Positions 1 through 11,855 of a DNA stretch of 64,000 nucleotides are shown in pieces. A program made the translations under genes and the position numbers. This DNA is from Fusarium oxysporum f. sp. lycopersici 4287 (taxonomy: Eukaryota; Ascomycota; Sordariomycetes; Hypocreales; Nectriaceae). Position 1 is the first letter of the stretch, and each line of letters begins with the position of its first letter. The stretch is from assembly GCF_000149955.1 (NCBI RefSeq), contig NC_030988.1, positions 5,367,710 through 5,431,709 on the forward strand, read 5' to 3'. Under the pieces are notes generated by a model, which was given only the letters and a program-made list of their open reading frames with translations, was not told where the DNA came from and searched no databases.

Positions 1-2278
1 TTGATCGCTTTGCCTTGTGGCTTCGAGTCAGGTAGATCACAAAACCATTATAAACATATAGGCCGCGCTCCGCTGTCCCGCAATTGCGCAGCAGAATGTG
101 AAGCAGGTCAGGACCACGAGGCTGGCCACCGCCTGTCATCATCAACAGGCCGGCCAGGACTTCACGCAGGGCCTCTTCTTTTTTCCAATACGCAAAAACT
201 GCTTTCCGATCCCAATTACCCTTCCTCGAGAGTGGATTCGACAGGCTTGTGCACGCCTTAAGGGAAAGCTTTAGATAGGCATCAACTAAGCCATTCCGTG
301 GATGGGTCACAAAGGAGAAACCGTGAGTTGTATTCGTCAGGTCGTCCTTGATGGATGTCAGATCTAGCGGCGGCTGCCAGTCGTACATCAGCTCTGCGCA
401 TAGTCGGCTAGCTTCCCCAAGCAGAGCCTGTGGAAGCTGCCGGAAGCTCCCCATGCTAATAGTAAGCAAATCACCGTGGGACACAGACTGGCCGTCATCA
501 CTCCATCTCAGAAGGAACGGAGGCGTCTCAGAGCTTGCAATAGCCTTGCCATAGGCCAGGAGGGCAAAAAGCTCCTCAAATGGAGATTGTGAACCGAGCA
601 CTGTGTACTTCTGGCGGACGTCCTGGAGCCGCGCAACTTGACCCGTTCGGGGTCACTGCGTGATGCCAAGCGATAGGTATGCTCTTGCAGGGAGGGCATA
701 TTCGAGGAAGAGGAGGCGCTGAGTGTAGATGAGTGCGGCGAGGTTTGATGTGTATGACCTCGCTGGGAGAAAACCGGTGGAATCAGTTGTAAAACCGAGG
801 ATTCCACTGAAGTACACTAGCAAGGTTGAAGCTGGTCGCCCATCCACCACTTCCTCCGTGCTGAATGCCATTACAAGTCCAAACAGCCGCTCCAGCATTT
901 CAGCCAAGTCTGGATTTTCGTTACTCAAGTTAGCCGCTGTTTTGGCTTCCTCTCGGTCCTCCTCTTCTTCCTCCTCATCACTATCACATCTGTGATCCTC
1001 ATCCCCATTTGCAGATTCGTCGCTTTCTGAGATACTGTCAATATTGTCAGAATCTTCAGTCATAGACTCTTCGCTATTCTCTGCTCTTTCATCCCAGCTC
1101 GCTTGATACTTAGCTATGGCATGCGCCCTGGCCGATTTCCAGAAATTCAACGTTGTAGCGCCATGCTGATCCCAGATACAGTGATTCCATATGGCTGCGA
1201 TCGCCTTAATCTGTGATCTCTTAAACCGGATACCAGCACGGCACCGACAAACATCAGTAGGTAAGCAAAAAGCGTGGAATACCATAGCTATAAAGCGCTT
1301 AAGGAGCCGGATATACTTTGTTCTAATAGCCGCCTTGCTGACAAAGGTAAAGGGCTTAGCGTAGCATCCATGAGGCCGTACGCTACGTAGCCAACAGAGA
1401 AGGTTTCGGCTTGTGGTCAGGGCCGTTTGCTCGCAGCGATCCATGACCATATCCATAGCTACTAAGATTGCAGCAATCTTCTGCTCGTCACCCGCAGAGC
1501 TGATTAAGTCTTCACCTGATGTAGTATGTGTAGCACCACTTCTAGCTCTACTTAACACGACGCCGCGGACTGATGATAAGGAAGAGGGCATGGTGGTCAG
1601 ATTTCGCAGCAAGCCGTGGTCGAAGTTCTGGTATGTCTGCTCCTAGCTAGTCCGCTCTAGCCAGGGCCGAAGATCTGTAAATGTTGATGTAGAGATTTTT
1701 GCACTGGTGTCCACCTCATTTACGATTAAGCCTTGCTGCAGGCGTCGCTCTCGCTTAAATGCGCCTCGGAGGTGACTGTATACATCTTTTCCCCCGATGG
1801 GGCGTGTCGTAGTCCCGCGATACTCAACAATCCAGTATCGTCCTCCAATAGGGTTCTTCGTCCAAGCCTGCAAGTATACGGGTTCATACATAGCCTTTGG
1901 CTTGACCTGCAATTCCAGTCGCTGCCTCTCATGTTCGGCACCCACATGGCGGCTTACAACCTGACTGCTGATGGTAAGAAGATCGCAGAACTTGCAGCTG
2001 AACCCATCGAATAGTGGCAGGTTGGGATCATATGGGGACTCATTCTGGCGCAACAGCGCGTTGGCGGGATCCAGAAGTGGAGGTTCCCGGTTCTTCAAAA
2101 GACGAACAACTCTACGCCGGTCGTCAATCGGGATGCTGTGGCGTTTCCGAAGATGTTCGTTCACTTGGGCAGGCTTGAAGGAAAGAGCAAAGCAACATTG
2201 CTCCTGAACGCAGATAAGGAGCTGGGCGTGACAATCAATTAAGAGCTGGAGGCGGGAAAAGATATCATCGTCAGCCAT
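1..2278 (-). pseudogene. OrsD-domain protein (telomere-linked helicase type), 5' part with two in-frame stops
   Basis: One minus-strand frame runs from an ATG at 2278 to the window edge, about 759 codons, broken only by TAG at 1643-1645 and TGA at 653-655. I translated the last 650 bases and the frame stays open to base 2. The N-terminus has two Cys/His pairs typical of the fungal OrsD domain (PF12013): CVQEQCC followed by HLRKRH, and CKFCD followed by HVGAEH. A long acidic stretch lies mid-protein (Asp/Glu runs near 930-1060). From memory, large fungal proteins of this kind carry a RecQ-like helicase downstream and are often subtelomeric; that part would lie outside the window. With only two stops and no frameshift this is a recent pseudogene or contains base errors. 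A second OrsD fragment lies at 18912-19610. Confidence 0.7.
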
Positions 2279-4043
2279 CTTAATTAAGAACTTCTTGAGC
2301 TAAAGCAGCAAGAATGGTCATTGAAAGGGATGAGTTAGGCGGAGATTACTGTTATTAAACCATCTGATCTGTTGTGACAGGGGTGCGCGGCGTGCACAGG
2401 CCATGATTTCGTGTATCAGGACCCAATACCAAAGGGCACGGGCCATCAAATCTTGTATCAGGACCTGATACGCGGGGTAGGTATAGCCCATTCCCCCAGT
2501 AGCGCCCTGTACAAAAGCTTCACCTGGCAACTATGACGCGCTAAGGCTTCTTTCTTTGACCTTACAGCCAAACCGTCTCCGTTAACATGCATAATCGGAC
2601 TCTCTCCTGGATCTGAGACTGACTTGTTTGCAAGTGAGGCAAGCGGCTTTTACAATTTTCAATGGAGCAAGCGGGAAATTTCTTCACTGGTTCAAGTTTC
2701 CACTGAGCCACTGTTCCCGCCGCCATTAAGATTGTCGATCTTCGAGACCGCAATGCTGGCTATGGCATAAGCTTGTCTATTCCTCCTTCCTGTGAATTGT
2801 GCTGTAAAAATATAATAGCCCTTGAGGATGTTCATGTAGAAACGACCTTTTTACCATCCATAGACAAGGTATTATCAACGCCGAAACCTCGGAACTTGAG
2901 GTCTGAAAGGCAAATAAAAGGAGACGTGAATAAGTCCGGCTCGATTATGACGCTACCACTTTAACATATGAAGTTCATATGTGATGAGCCTCAACTGATG
3001 TAACATAATACCTCATCCAACTACGCCGAGGAGAACATGACAAGTATTCAATACTAGACAAATATCCGCTTAAATCTTCGAACGGTGGTTAGATATGGTG
3101 ACGCAATGAAGGCAAAGGTCACTGCATCACTCTATCTACATTCCGCACGCTTGGGAGGCGCAAGTAGCAGGCGTTCTTAACATAATTTAAGTGCCTCAGC
3201 CCCCAACTCTCGACACCACATCATGTTGCGGTGAGACGATGACTAGACAAGAGATCAGCACTCTCTCCAAACCTACAGGCCGTTGTGACCCTGTGGCTTT
3301 TCGCGAATCTGTGATTCGTAGCCGGAAATGCTCCGTTTCGTCAACAGGGTCCCTGTTATGGCGGCTCTAAGGGTCTCCGCGACAGCAGGCTAAGATCGAA
3401 AGGGACGAAGTAGTCTTGAGGTTAATCTTACAATGCCCAGACGGACGGCATCTTTGTATGCTTGAGAAACATCTTGTAGCTCAGACCAGGCAGTTGACGT
3501 TTGACAGCAGGTCAACAGTCAACAGTCAACGGCTAGACGGAGCTGTCTGAAGTAACACTTTCTTTTTTTTTTGTCAATTTGATCGTCTCCTAGATTAGCC
3601 ATGCAACTCGCAACCCTGAAGTCTTTTCGAAGAGCTCAAGAGCCGTTCTACTTTTAGGGGTTGCTATAACCGGGGTTGTTATATGCAACCACAATCCACC
3701 CACATGTCACTACACCGTGATATATATGGTGCCGCTAGAGGAGGTAAGGAGCAAACCCTTTCCGACAAGCTTCTAAGAAAGCTGACGTCGTCAAGAGCGG
3801 AGCCCCACGTTCACAGGATCTTCACGGGAGAAGAGGCCTAGGGCGTTGATGCATAGTCTGCAGCCGAACGCCTGCATTTGCCATACGTGAATCTCGGAAT
3901 AATTTGCACAAGCCTAAGATGCCATTTCCTTCCTGGGCACTGTTTTTCTTCACCCAGATTATTTATTTATTTATTTATTTATTATTTTTTGAATACGGCA
4001 ATACCGCGATAATGATTGGTTCATCGTTATGTGGCCAATTCGT
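2279..4043. other. Intergenic, no supported gene
   Basis: Only short open frames without recognisable motifs are seen on either strand. Simple sequence is present: a run of T near 3562-3572 and an ATTT tandem repeat at about 3958-3990, just downstream of the bZIP gene stop. I see no transposon protein fragment here. Confidence 0.5.
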
Positions 4044-4907
4044 TTAGTCGTTAGTTGTAGTAGCAGGTTTCCCCTCCACCACGTCTAGTGATGCAAAGGA
4101 GGTTGCTGATCCTGCCCCGAGCCTTGATATGTAACGGTGCGCCTCGTCTGCGATGTATTTCTGGATCTGAGTGCAGTCGCAGTCGGCGTGTTGTAGGATA
4201 CGCATCTTAAGGTTGTAGACCTCTAGTGTCAGGTCTGCCACGCAGCTCGACAGGTGGCGGTTGATGCGCTCCGTGCCCTCCGCGTCGGATTTGAGCTTCT
4301 TGGCGTTCTCTCTCTTCTTGGCACGGATTTTGTTTGACGCGACGCGGTTTGTCTCCTTGACGCGACAGGTGTAGCCATCGGTTTCCTCCTCGGGCGAGGG
4401 GGTGATCAGGGCAGACTTGGTTTTCTTGGACTTGCGGTAGGTTTTTAACGTCTCGCCCGTCTCTTCTAATTTTAGCTTTGTTTCCTCCTTGGAAGAGCGT
4501 CGTCCGGATGACTTGACAGCCAGACATTCGGCGGTGTTGCGCTTTCGTTTCCGCAGTTCGGGGTGCGATAACGTAAAGCTACACCGATCCTCGAGGGAAC
4601 CGGGGGACACTGGCGAGTCGCCAGGGAAGCATTGGGAGATCGGTGACGGGTAGTGTTGGGCGGGGATAGAGTCGTACTGAACAGCAGTGTAGCTGATGGC
4701 GCAGTTGGGTACGAAGTCTTGCAATTGCAATTCGTCCTGGGCGTAGGGAATCTGAGCGGCGGAAACCTGGGGCGGGCTGGGAAATGCAGTTTTGCCTGCA
4801 GCCCACCACTGGTTCCAAAGTGGAAGATTGGATGCGGCGCCGTAAGTATCCATCATCTTCTTGTTCATCTGGTTGGGGTTTACAGTGTGAAGGGGACCCT
4901 CGGCCAT
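4044..4907 (-). CDS. bZIP transcription factor
   Basis: A 287-residue protein if started at the ATG at 4907 (MAEGPLHT). The frame is open upstream to 4997, but a CTCTAG just before that ATG could be an intron acceptor, so a 5' exon is possible. A basic region near the C-terminus has the invariant bZIP spacing N-x7-R (ETNRVASNKIRAKKRE), preceded by Lys/Arg-rich segments (RKRKR, RKSKKTK) that may act as nuclear localisation signals. It is followed by a heptad-like helix and LQHADCDC, a pattern I associate with the fungal ATF/AP-1-like group. It should be a nuclear DNA-binding regulator; no target can be inferred from the neighbours. The frame is intact, which stands out against the damaged genes around it. 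Confidence 0.85.
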   Translation of the reverse strand: MAEGPLHTVNPNQMNKKMMDTYGAASNLPLWNQWWAAGKTAFPSPPQVSAAQIPYAQDELQLQDFVPNCAISYTAVQYDSIPAQHYPSPISQCFPGDSPVSPGSLEDRCSFTLSHPELRKRKRNTAECLAVKSSGRRSSKEETKLKLEETGETLKTYRKSKKTKSALITPSPEEETDGYTCRVKETNRVASNKIRAKKRENAKKLKSDAEGTERINRHLSSCVADLTLEVYNLKMRILQHADCDCTQIQKYIADEAHRYISRLGAGSATSFASLDVVEGKPATTTND

Positions 4908-4997
4908 TGTGTAGGCAGGCAGGTACCTAGAGAAAGAAGACGAGGTCAGCGTGCTTTGATCAAAGAAGAAAGGTAGAATGAAGGGGGGTGTACCCAT

Positions 4998-6749
4998 TAG
5001 AACCGAAAGACGGTCAGGTATTAAGATGCGAGATTGCCTGTAGTGAGGTTGTGGTTTGATGACGGGTTGGGTTAATATATTAGAAGAGTAACAAAGTCAG
5101 GTCGTTTGGTAGATATAAGCGGACAAATTGTCAAAAGTGCTACCAGTTGCTTGCGCGATAGCCATGGAAGAATATTGGCATAATATATGTTGATGGGGAA
5201 TTCGGAATGTGCTTTTTTGCGGGCATGAGGCTATACTTAATCGAGGCTCGCCACATTTAAAAGGAATAGTCGAAGAGTGGCAATTGAGATTCGAAAGGAA
5301 CAGCTGGAGAAGCTTGGGCGAGTGATGGAAGGGGAAGGCGGGCTTGTGTAGGCTTTCATAGGCAGAGAAAGCGATTTGTCATTTAGTGAGGAGAACAGGT
5401 CGTCAGCCAGAGCCAAGCCAAGGGCGGAGAAGGAGCTCCGAGACAGCGAGAGGTGTCCAACGTTATTGGTCAAGCCTGCTTCCCTGTCATCTTACTTTCG
5501 TGGCAAGCGGTAGTCTTAGCACAGTCGAGGAGATGCTCTTTTTCCACTCATGTTCTCGTTGGGGCAGAGACCAAGGTTTAGAGAGTAAAAGTAATAAAGA
5601 GAAACTCACCAAGATAGCCCTAATGGCTGCCTCCCCGTATTTATCGCCGCCGGAACCCAAGTTCTCAAAATAGAGAATAATCGAACAGTAGCCGATACTG
5701 TGTACGTCCCTAATTTTAAGTTTTGGGGCTCAAACCTCCCCATCCACTCGTTCATTGCCCATCCCGGCCCCGTGCAATAAAACTCCTCGTGGCGACCCCA
5801 AACACATCTTCGTCATCGTGGAATTACAAGCAGCGTCCCTGTGTTGCGTTGCACACAGACGCTTTTCCAACTGAATTTGGCCTTATAAAGCTTCGGTCGT
5901 GAATGGGGCACTAGCATGTGCTTCATCAACCTGGGCACGATCATCTGTCAGGTATGCGGGCAGCGCGTAGGCGAACAGCCCGTGGGGAAGGTAGCCTGCG
6001 CTACCATATGTGGCAAGTTCGTGACGAAGGTGACGAACGAGGTGGTTTCGGGCGAGTGCGGTGTTTGTCGCGACGCAAGGGAGAAGAGCACTGATCTGGC
6101 GCGGAAAGTGACTCAGGCGTCCAAGAAATAATAGAGAGGAAGGCGCGGCGGCGGTGTTTGTGACGCTGATGATGAGGGTCATACGGCAGCTTGGGTTCAA
6201 TTCAGAGGAGTAAAGAGACATGAAAAATGACAATAATGACGAGTCGGTTAGTTTATTGGGTCTCGAAGTTGGTCATTGCTGACTTCTCGCGACGTTTAGA
6301 TTTTTATCTATCATGGCTTGAGAAAGGGCCCTACACCTCTCGAAGCATGGTACTTCGTTTATGGACTTGGTCCAAAAGATCCATTTATCTCTTTAGGTGG
6401 CACAAAACTGCAGCAGGTCACTCGCACCGGCAAGTCATATACGTGTTGAGACGGTGCGACGAAGATGGTCCGATCTGCTGGTGGCTAGTATGTTGATACT
6501 ATGTAAGTAGCTGTGCTCCTCGGACATATACAACTTAGAAGAACAACACAATCAACCCATTTTTGTTTTATCAGTCGCCAAGGCCGCCTCCAACTGCTTT
6601 CTGTGCGCAGCCCACTCGGCAACTTTCATCCTCGCTTTCAAGGAAAATGGAAACGACATAAGCCGTACGATTAAGCTGACCATCAGCATCGAATTCGAAG
6701 TCGCCACCCTTTTCTTATGATTCCTTCCTGAGTTCAAAACTGTCCGTTT
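4998..6749. other. Intergenic with unassigned short frames
   Basis: This is the upstream region of the bZIP gene. Around 5883-6233 both strands are open (116 codons on minus, 71 on plus). The plus frame has two Cys pairs (CQVCG and CGVC) but no family I recognise, so I do not call a gene. The remaining open frames are short and low in information. Confidence 0.4.
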
Positions 6750-7317
6750 TCAGGCTGCACTCTCGACCGGGTCTACCTTGCCCTCTGCCGTCTCCCTCTT
6801 ATCGGTCCTGCCCATTTGTCGTGAGCCTCTTTTCAATTTGAAGGAGTAGTCCCCAGATGGTGGACGGGCAAGCTCACCTGGTGCTGACAGTCACCGTCGA
6901 CTGAACCCTTGCCACGTTACGCTGATGAACCACGGCATGTGCTTTACCGATCGCCGTCATGACTTCGTCCCAGCTGCCTTCTAGACATGCAAGTGGACAG
7001 TACGCCCTTTCGTCAGCCTCGCAAAATTTGGTTTTCATCCCCAGAGTACGCAATCAGCAAGACTCACCGAGCATGGTGCCAGTGGAGTGCATTGTGTGCT
7101 TTAGCCCACTAGACTTGAGATATCGCTGCACCTCTGCGAGCTCGGCGGCGATCGACGGGTTGCCTGTCCCAATCTGTATTCTTTAATCAGCGCCGTTTTC
7201 ATTCTCACGGGAGGGCATGACGGGCGCTGGCCGCCCAAGAATTAGAGGGGCCCGTACAGGAACAAGAGCGAAATCGGCGCAACACGACGGCGGCGTAGAG
7301 AGCAAACTGTAGTCCAT
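6750..7317 (-). CDS. ECM15: UPF0045 / thiamine-binding-type small protein (ECM15-like), four exons
   Basis: Spliced by hand as exons 7317-7258, 7173-7068, 6980-6878 and 6807-6750, giving 108 residues. The introns are 84, 87 and 70 bp and all are GT-AG. The join is in frame with no stop until TGA at 6752-6750. Diagnostic UPF0045 (PF01910) features are in order: ALVPIGTGNPS at the N-terminus, EVQRYLKSSGLKHTMHSTGT in the middle, EGSWDEVM, a KAHAVVHQ helix and the RTDK near the C-terminus. The usual family length is about 100 residues, so the gene is complete. Members are small ferredoxin-fold proteins; some bacterial relatives bind thiamine precursors, while the fungal role is unclear. Its small exons make it easy to miss. 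Confidence 0.85.
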
Positions 7318-7669
7318 ATCGGCAGTCTCAGACGCGGATTAGTTTGGATGAATTGACTTAGATCTCAAAAACAATCCTCGTCCACTGACAGGTGATGCAA
7401 CTGCACGTTGTGACCTTTGAATTAATATTAGCGGAAAGACATGTTACCCGGAGAAACTCGAGCTTTTGAACTTTCGGTTGAAGTCGAGTGTAGCATGTGA
7501 ACCATCTGCAATCTACCCCGCGATCGGGAAGTGAACGTCAGGGTGAAGTGGTCGATGATCCGAGCACACACATCGGTGATGCCAACGTGACGCAAACCCA
7601 AGTGAGGCTTGCAACGTTCTCCGATCAGGACCAGGTCGCCGCACTGCCCTGATTTGCTGTATCTCACCG

Positions 7670-7832
7670 NNNNNNNNNNNNNNNNNNNNNNNNNNNNNNN
7701 NNNNNNNNNNNNNNNNNNNNNNNNNNNNNNNNNNNNNNNNNNNNNNNNNNNNNNNNNNNNNNNNNNNNNNNNNNNNNNNNNNNNNNNNNNNNNNNNNNNN
7801 NNNNNNNNNNNNNNNNNNNNNNNNNNNNNNNN
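7670..7832. other. Assembly gap (163 N)
   Basis: Unresolved bases. Any open frame that crosses it is meaningless. No recognisable gene is cut by it on either side. Confidence 0.99.
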
Positions 7833-8158
7833 TTGGGGCGTCTCCTGCTGCTTGCTATTTTGCTCTATGAGCGCTTCCTTCAGCCATTTCAGTGATCCCG
7901 GGCTCCTCGTTCAGTTGTACGTAATCTTCCATCATACGTCGACCCTACTGAGCTGGACTGAGTGAATAACGGTTCTGCACCTTGACATAGCGTTGTGTTG
8001 CTATTTCCAAACGGTAGGAATATCTTGACTTTCTTGAACCCTAAACCTCTGTCGCGTCTAACACATAACCCAGGCCCGGAGGTTTCAACCAATCAGTGAC
8101 CCGGCCCAGCTGAAACCGATATTGCAGGAACGAACAGGAGAGGCAAGCCGTTTTCGCC

Positions 8159-8234
8159 GTAGACGAAGCCATCGCCGCCGCTTGCGACTGCGCAGAGCGC
8201 AGGTTGAAGTGTTTGGAGTGCACTTGTTAAGGAT
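8159..8234 (-). repeat. D2 repeat, copy 1 (about 75 bp)
   Basis: The reverse complement matches 52089-52163 over about 75 bp, with the same beginning (ATCCTTAACAAGTGCAC) and end (GCGATGGCTTCGTCTAC). Most differences are C/T or G/A. In one shared frame both copies read a VASGGDGFVY / VANSGDGFVY-like peptide, so the repeat may come from a duplicated coding sequence or an element. No full protein can be reconstructed at either site. Confidence 0.6.
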
Positions 8235-8686
8235 TTCAGTGTAGACACGACCATTTTTTTTAACGCTTGTATGTCAAGAAAGTGAGACGACAAAGGAAGA
8301 TGTTCGTCGAAATATTTATTTATGTATATTTTGCGTCCCGGGGGTCATCGGCCCGAAAAGTCTCCTGCTGGGGCATTCGTCGGACAGGATTAGGAATACT
8401 ACTATACTGCAGGGTAACGGACACCAACGTACTATTCATGGCAAGATGATTGCCATTCCAGGCTTTGACCTTTGAACTGAAACGATAGGTACATTAATAC
8501 CGTCACCGTTGCAGTCAGTCTATGTCGATTTCAGTCCCCCAGCATGATATGCCCTTGATTCTGAGACGGTAATCGATAAAATCTAAGCGGAATCGTTCGA
8601 TAAACCAATTATTGGTGTTCTCTTAAAGACTAATCCATATAGTGGCAGCCTCGATAGGAATGTATGTATATAAAAGAACGTATGTA

Positions 8687-9160
8687 TTAATACAGCCCCT
8701 GTAACTTTCTCCTACAACAAGATCCTCGCCCAATTGTTAGACATGCATATACCAGAACACCCACCAGTGTTAACGGAATTGTCACGACCCAGAATATCCA
8801 AACCTTGTCCGAGACCGTCCATCCATTCTCGTTGATATAAAAAAAGCTAGTACTCAGAATAGCCTATGTAACTATCTGTAAGCATTTCTAGACTTGACAC
8901 GCTAGATATGAGCCCATGTACCGAGACAAATGTTGCGGGTAGGAAGACCATCGTCATAACAGAGATAGTTGTCATAGCCTGAGTATCCTCACATGTTACA
9001 AGGTTGAAAGCCTATTTTTCGTTAGTGCAATTCCTTTCCTATCTAGGATATCGGTCGGGGTTAGTTTATTACTAAGTTTATCTCGTTCTTGGTACGCTGT
9101 CTAGCGTTGAATAATCGTTGCGGGAAGTTCCGGGGCTGGTACAAAGCTTGGCTATTGGTC
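8687..9160 (-). pseudogene. CorA-type Mg2+ transporter-like protein, C-terminal remnant
   Basis: Three minus-strand blocks join across two GT-AG introns (9072-9012 and about 8921-8847). Block one reads QRLFNARQRTKNEINL. Block two reads AFNLVTCEDTQAMTTISVMT followed by MVFLPATFVS. Block three reads YINENGWTVSDKVW and then a hydrophobic helix to TAA at 8689-8687. The helix followed by TM-FLPATF and a second TM helix is the C-terminal architecture of fungal CorA-like channels. The last junction is in frame only if the run of seven T near 8836-8842 had six. Upstream of 9160 no cytoplasmic domain is recognisable, so the gene is 5' truncated. Confidence 0.65.
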
Positions 9161-9353
9161 AGCGATGAACGAGTCAGGCATCGCAGTTCTACGGAGTAGG
9201 CCGTCAGCCATATTCCAGCTTCGGCATTTACCGCACATCATTTGCGCGCTGGTTGCATGATTGCTTTGGCACCATTGGCGAGGTTGGTCGGAACATAGAA
9301 TCTAAACGGACTGCGCGGGTGCCCGACATTACTAACACCTGTCGAGTGACAAC

Positions 9354-10561
9354 ATGCATAGCTTCCGTACATTACTTAATGTTCCCATCTTGCCCTTGCT
9401 CTTAAACCGTTTTCGCCATTTTTCCGTGTGTCTTGCTCCGGTTCCACCATACGCTGCTATCTTGAGCTCATCCGATCTTGTGTACTTTGAGCTCAGTTGG
9501 TCCATCCTGAGCACGATTGGAATCGGAAACGTCCTCTTTGGCTTTCTCGTTTGCAGCATCGTCAGCCTTTCACAAATATCCGCCGTTCCACTAATAAAGT
9601 CTGCCTGGGGGCCATCGCGAACGGGCTGTGCTATTATGCATTCTACGCCGAAGGGAACCCCGTCAAGGGCAAGGCCGTAGCGTCGGCATTTGCGGACTTG
9701 TTTTGGTTGGTAAGGGTCTTCTTGCTTTGGACAAATATTCAAAATGTGGGCATTTCTCGCTGACGTTGGATTAGTGTTCAAAAGGTCCAAGGAGCGGGGC
9801 TCTCATTCTATAGCTACGTGATCCCGAGCCGTGTGCTACGAAACCACCGCAGGCACATCTTTACCGGTTTATTTTGGGCCATTATAGTCATAATCTCAGC
9901 CCTCAGAATAACGATCGCCGTCACGAGGGTTAGATCCATTCTAGACGGAGGTGGTTCATATCAGGAAATCATAGACAATCTTTATATCGGCTACTTCGTC
10001 TCGATCGCCGCGGTGGAGTGCGTCAGCGCATACTTCCTCTTAACCGTCTTCGCCTCCGCAAAAACCACGTTCCTAAAAGCAGCCATTGAGGCGGGCCTCT
10101 TTCGATATTTAATGCGAAGCACTGAGGTTCGTCTGGCTCTGCTCGCCGTTATTGGCGTCATGAGAGCTATCACGTACTCCTTCCAGACTACCGCGCAGAG
10201 CGCGACGAACGTAGCAAGCCAACTAGACCGATTTGTCTACACAATGGAATGCCTCTTCCCTTTCGTCATGTTGTCAGTTGAACCTATTCCTGCCATACAG
10301 ATACTCTTGCCATACGCTTACTAACTTTCATCTCGTAGCATTGACATGCTCGCGTCGAGATTGGTATTTACGGATCAGGCGTATACATCCTCCTCTCGAA
10401 GTCAGACATCCAGAAGTGGGCCCAAACAATTCACCTCAACTACCAATAAGAAGTTGTATTCTGTAGCGCCAAACGATCAAATAATTGAGATCCACGGAGG
10501 TGGAAGTAACATTGTCCAGATAAGCTCACAGGAGCGTATCCTTGAGTCTGGGGTATCTTAA
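9354..10561 (+). CDS. Multi-pass fungal membrane protein, three exons, one apparent frameshift
   Basis: Exons 9354-9709, 9785-10272 and 10339-10561. Intron one is 9710-9784; intron two is 10273-10338 with a CTTACTAAC branch. The junctions read ADLFWL-VQGAGLSFYSY and FPFVMF-IDMLASRLVFTD in frame. There are several hydrophobic helices (for example GLFWAIIVIISAL and YFVSIAAVECVSAYFLLTV), then a Ser/Thr-rich hydrophilic tail. I recognise the general look of a widespread uncharacterised fungal membrane family with about seven helices, but give no function. Exon one changes frame at the G5 run 9607-9611: SAVPLIKSAW before it is one frame, GAIANGLCYYAFYAEG after it another. One extra G restores it, so this is either a recent mutation or a homopolymer error. 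The start codon is uncertain. Confidence 0.6.
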
Positions 10562-10873
10562 AGGACGGCCTCAGAGATCGAGCTTGAAAATAAAGACGGA
10601 AAGCGAGGTATTAGCAAGATGGTTAATTTTGAGATTTATAAATCCTATGATTTACTGAATGAGAAAAAGGTAACTAGAAAGTATATAAAGCCTAGGCGTC
10701 TAGCTTCTCGTCGCGATATTAAGGCGGTGTAATACTAAAATAGCTAGTTTCCTTAGTAATAAACATAGCTACGTGACTACTTACATCATGAAACCTCATC
10801 TACAACGAAATACATGCAATATAAGCTATGTGACGAGAGAAAGATTCTATAAAGCAACCACTATTCCTAAAAA
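10562..10873. other. AT-rich intergenic
   Basis: No gene seen; many stops on both strands. Confidence 0.5.
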
Positions 10874-11185
10874 CTATGAGTCAGGCAATAAATCTCCATG
10901 AACAGTGGTGCTTGCGAACTTAATAAGGCGAAAACCTTGAGCCGCTTTGCGTGAGTGGTAGGTCAGTGCAAGCCCATCATCGACGCTTGTATCCGGTGCA
11001 TTTGTCAACACTCTAAGTAGTTGCTTTACTCTGGATTTTGCCTAGTCGATCTCAGTATCATAGCGCTCTTCCGGACCAAGAAGCCTTTCTAACTCGTGAT
11101 CGATTTCTAATCGGTTCCAGTTCTCGTATATGGTAGAACTCCCTGCCCTCGCGAGGACTATATCACTTCGCTGTGCCTGCTCAAT
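10874..11185 (-). pseudogene. Unidentified coding fragment with one in-frame TAG
   Basis: A 104-codon minus frame broken only by a TAG after RYDTEID. Its composition is protein-like (IEQAQRSDIVLARAG, ELERLLGPEERYD, ALTYHSRKAAQG). It has no start codon and I cannot name a family. It lies upstream, in minus orientation, of the CorA remnant but is separated from it by the plus-strand membrane gene, so a link is speculative. The 11186-11855 stretch beyond it holds only a 74-codon hydrophobic open frame at 11359-11583 that I do not support as a gene. Confidence 0.35.
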
Positions 11186-11855
11186 TAAACTTTACATGAC
11201 CACCTCACTAGCATGTCAGGTTCAGGCCGTGTTCAGTCATGGTCACAACTAGTAGATAGCTGACTAGAAGAAGGATACGCACTGAGAATCAAGCTAACAA
11301 CACCGACTATCTGTCCTTACACCGTGCTTATAACAGAACGTTCTTATAGCGGGGTTTGTCATTCTGGCTTTACGATGTTCTCTATTCCGTATGTTACCAG
11401 GTAGCGAAGTAATACGTAGTAAAAAAGAAATATACCATACTTATACAACCATTCAGCTAATGTGTGTGTCAATTTATAGCGCAAGAACATATCCACCGCA
11501 AGTGCGTGATCTTCTTTAATGCTTGGTAAATGTACCTGGCTTTGGACAAGCGACGTGCAAGACTTTGAGGACGTACGTAACATACCCGCAGTCTAGTACC
11601 GTAGATTAGGTGGTTAGGAATCAGGTTGTCCGTCATTTTTCAAACCTTAATAGTATTTGTGAAGCGTGTCTACTATCCGCCTATATGCTGCAACACAAAA
11701 TCCCTTCAAGCCTCATTTTGTGACCTTGATATCCTTCCAAGACGCTATCTCCGTTTCCATGTATAGGAAAATTATCCCCAGTGGCACTGTCACGGCCTTA
11801 CGTAGCGTTTTATAGCAATCTATCTCTCTTACACCACATTTGTATCGTATATGTA

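Noticed and set aside
1..2278. A secondary-metabolite cluster suggested by the OrsD name
   Set aside because: OrsD domains occur widely outside the orsellinic acid cluster, and no polyketide synthase or partner gene is present.
7609..7965. A 118-codon frame across the N run
   Set aside because: It contains unknown bases and has no motif on either side.
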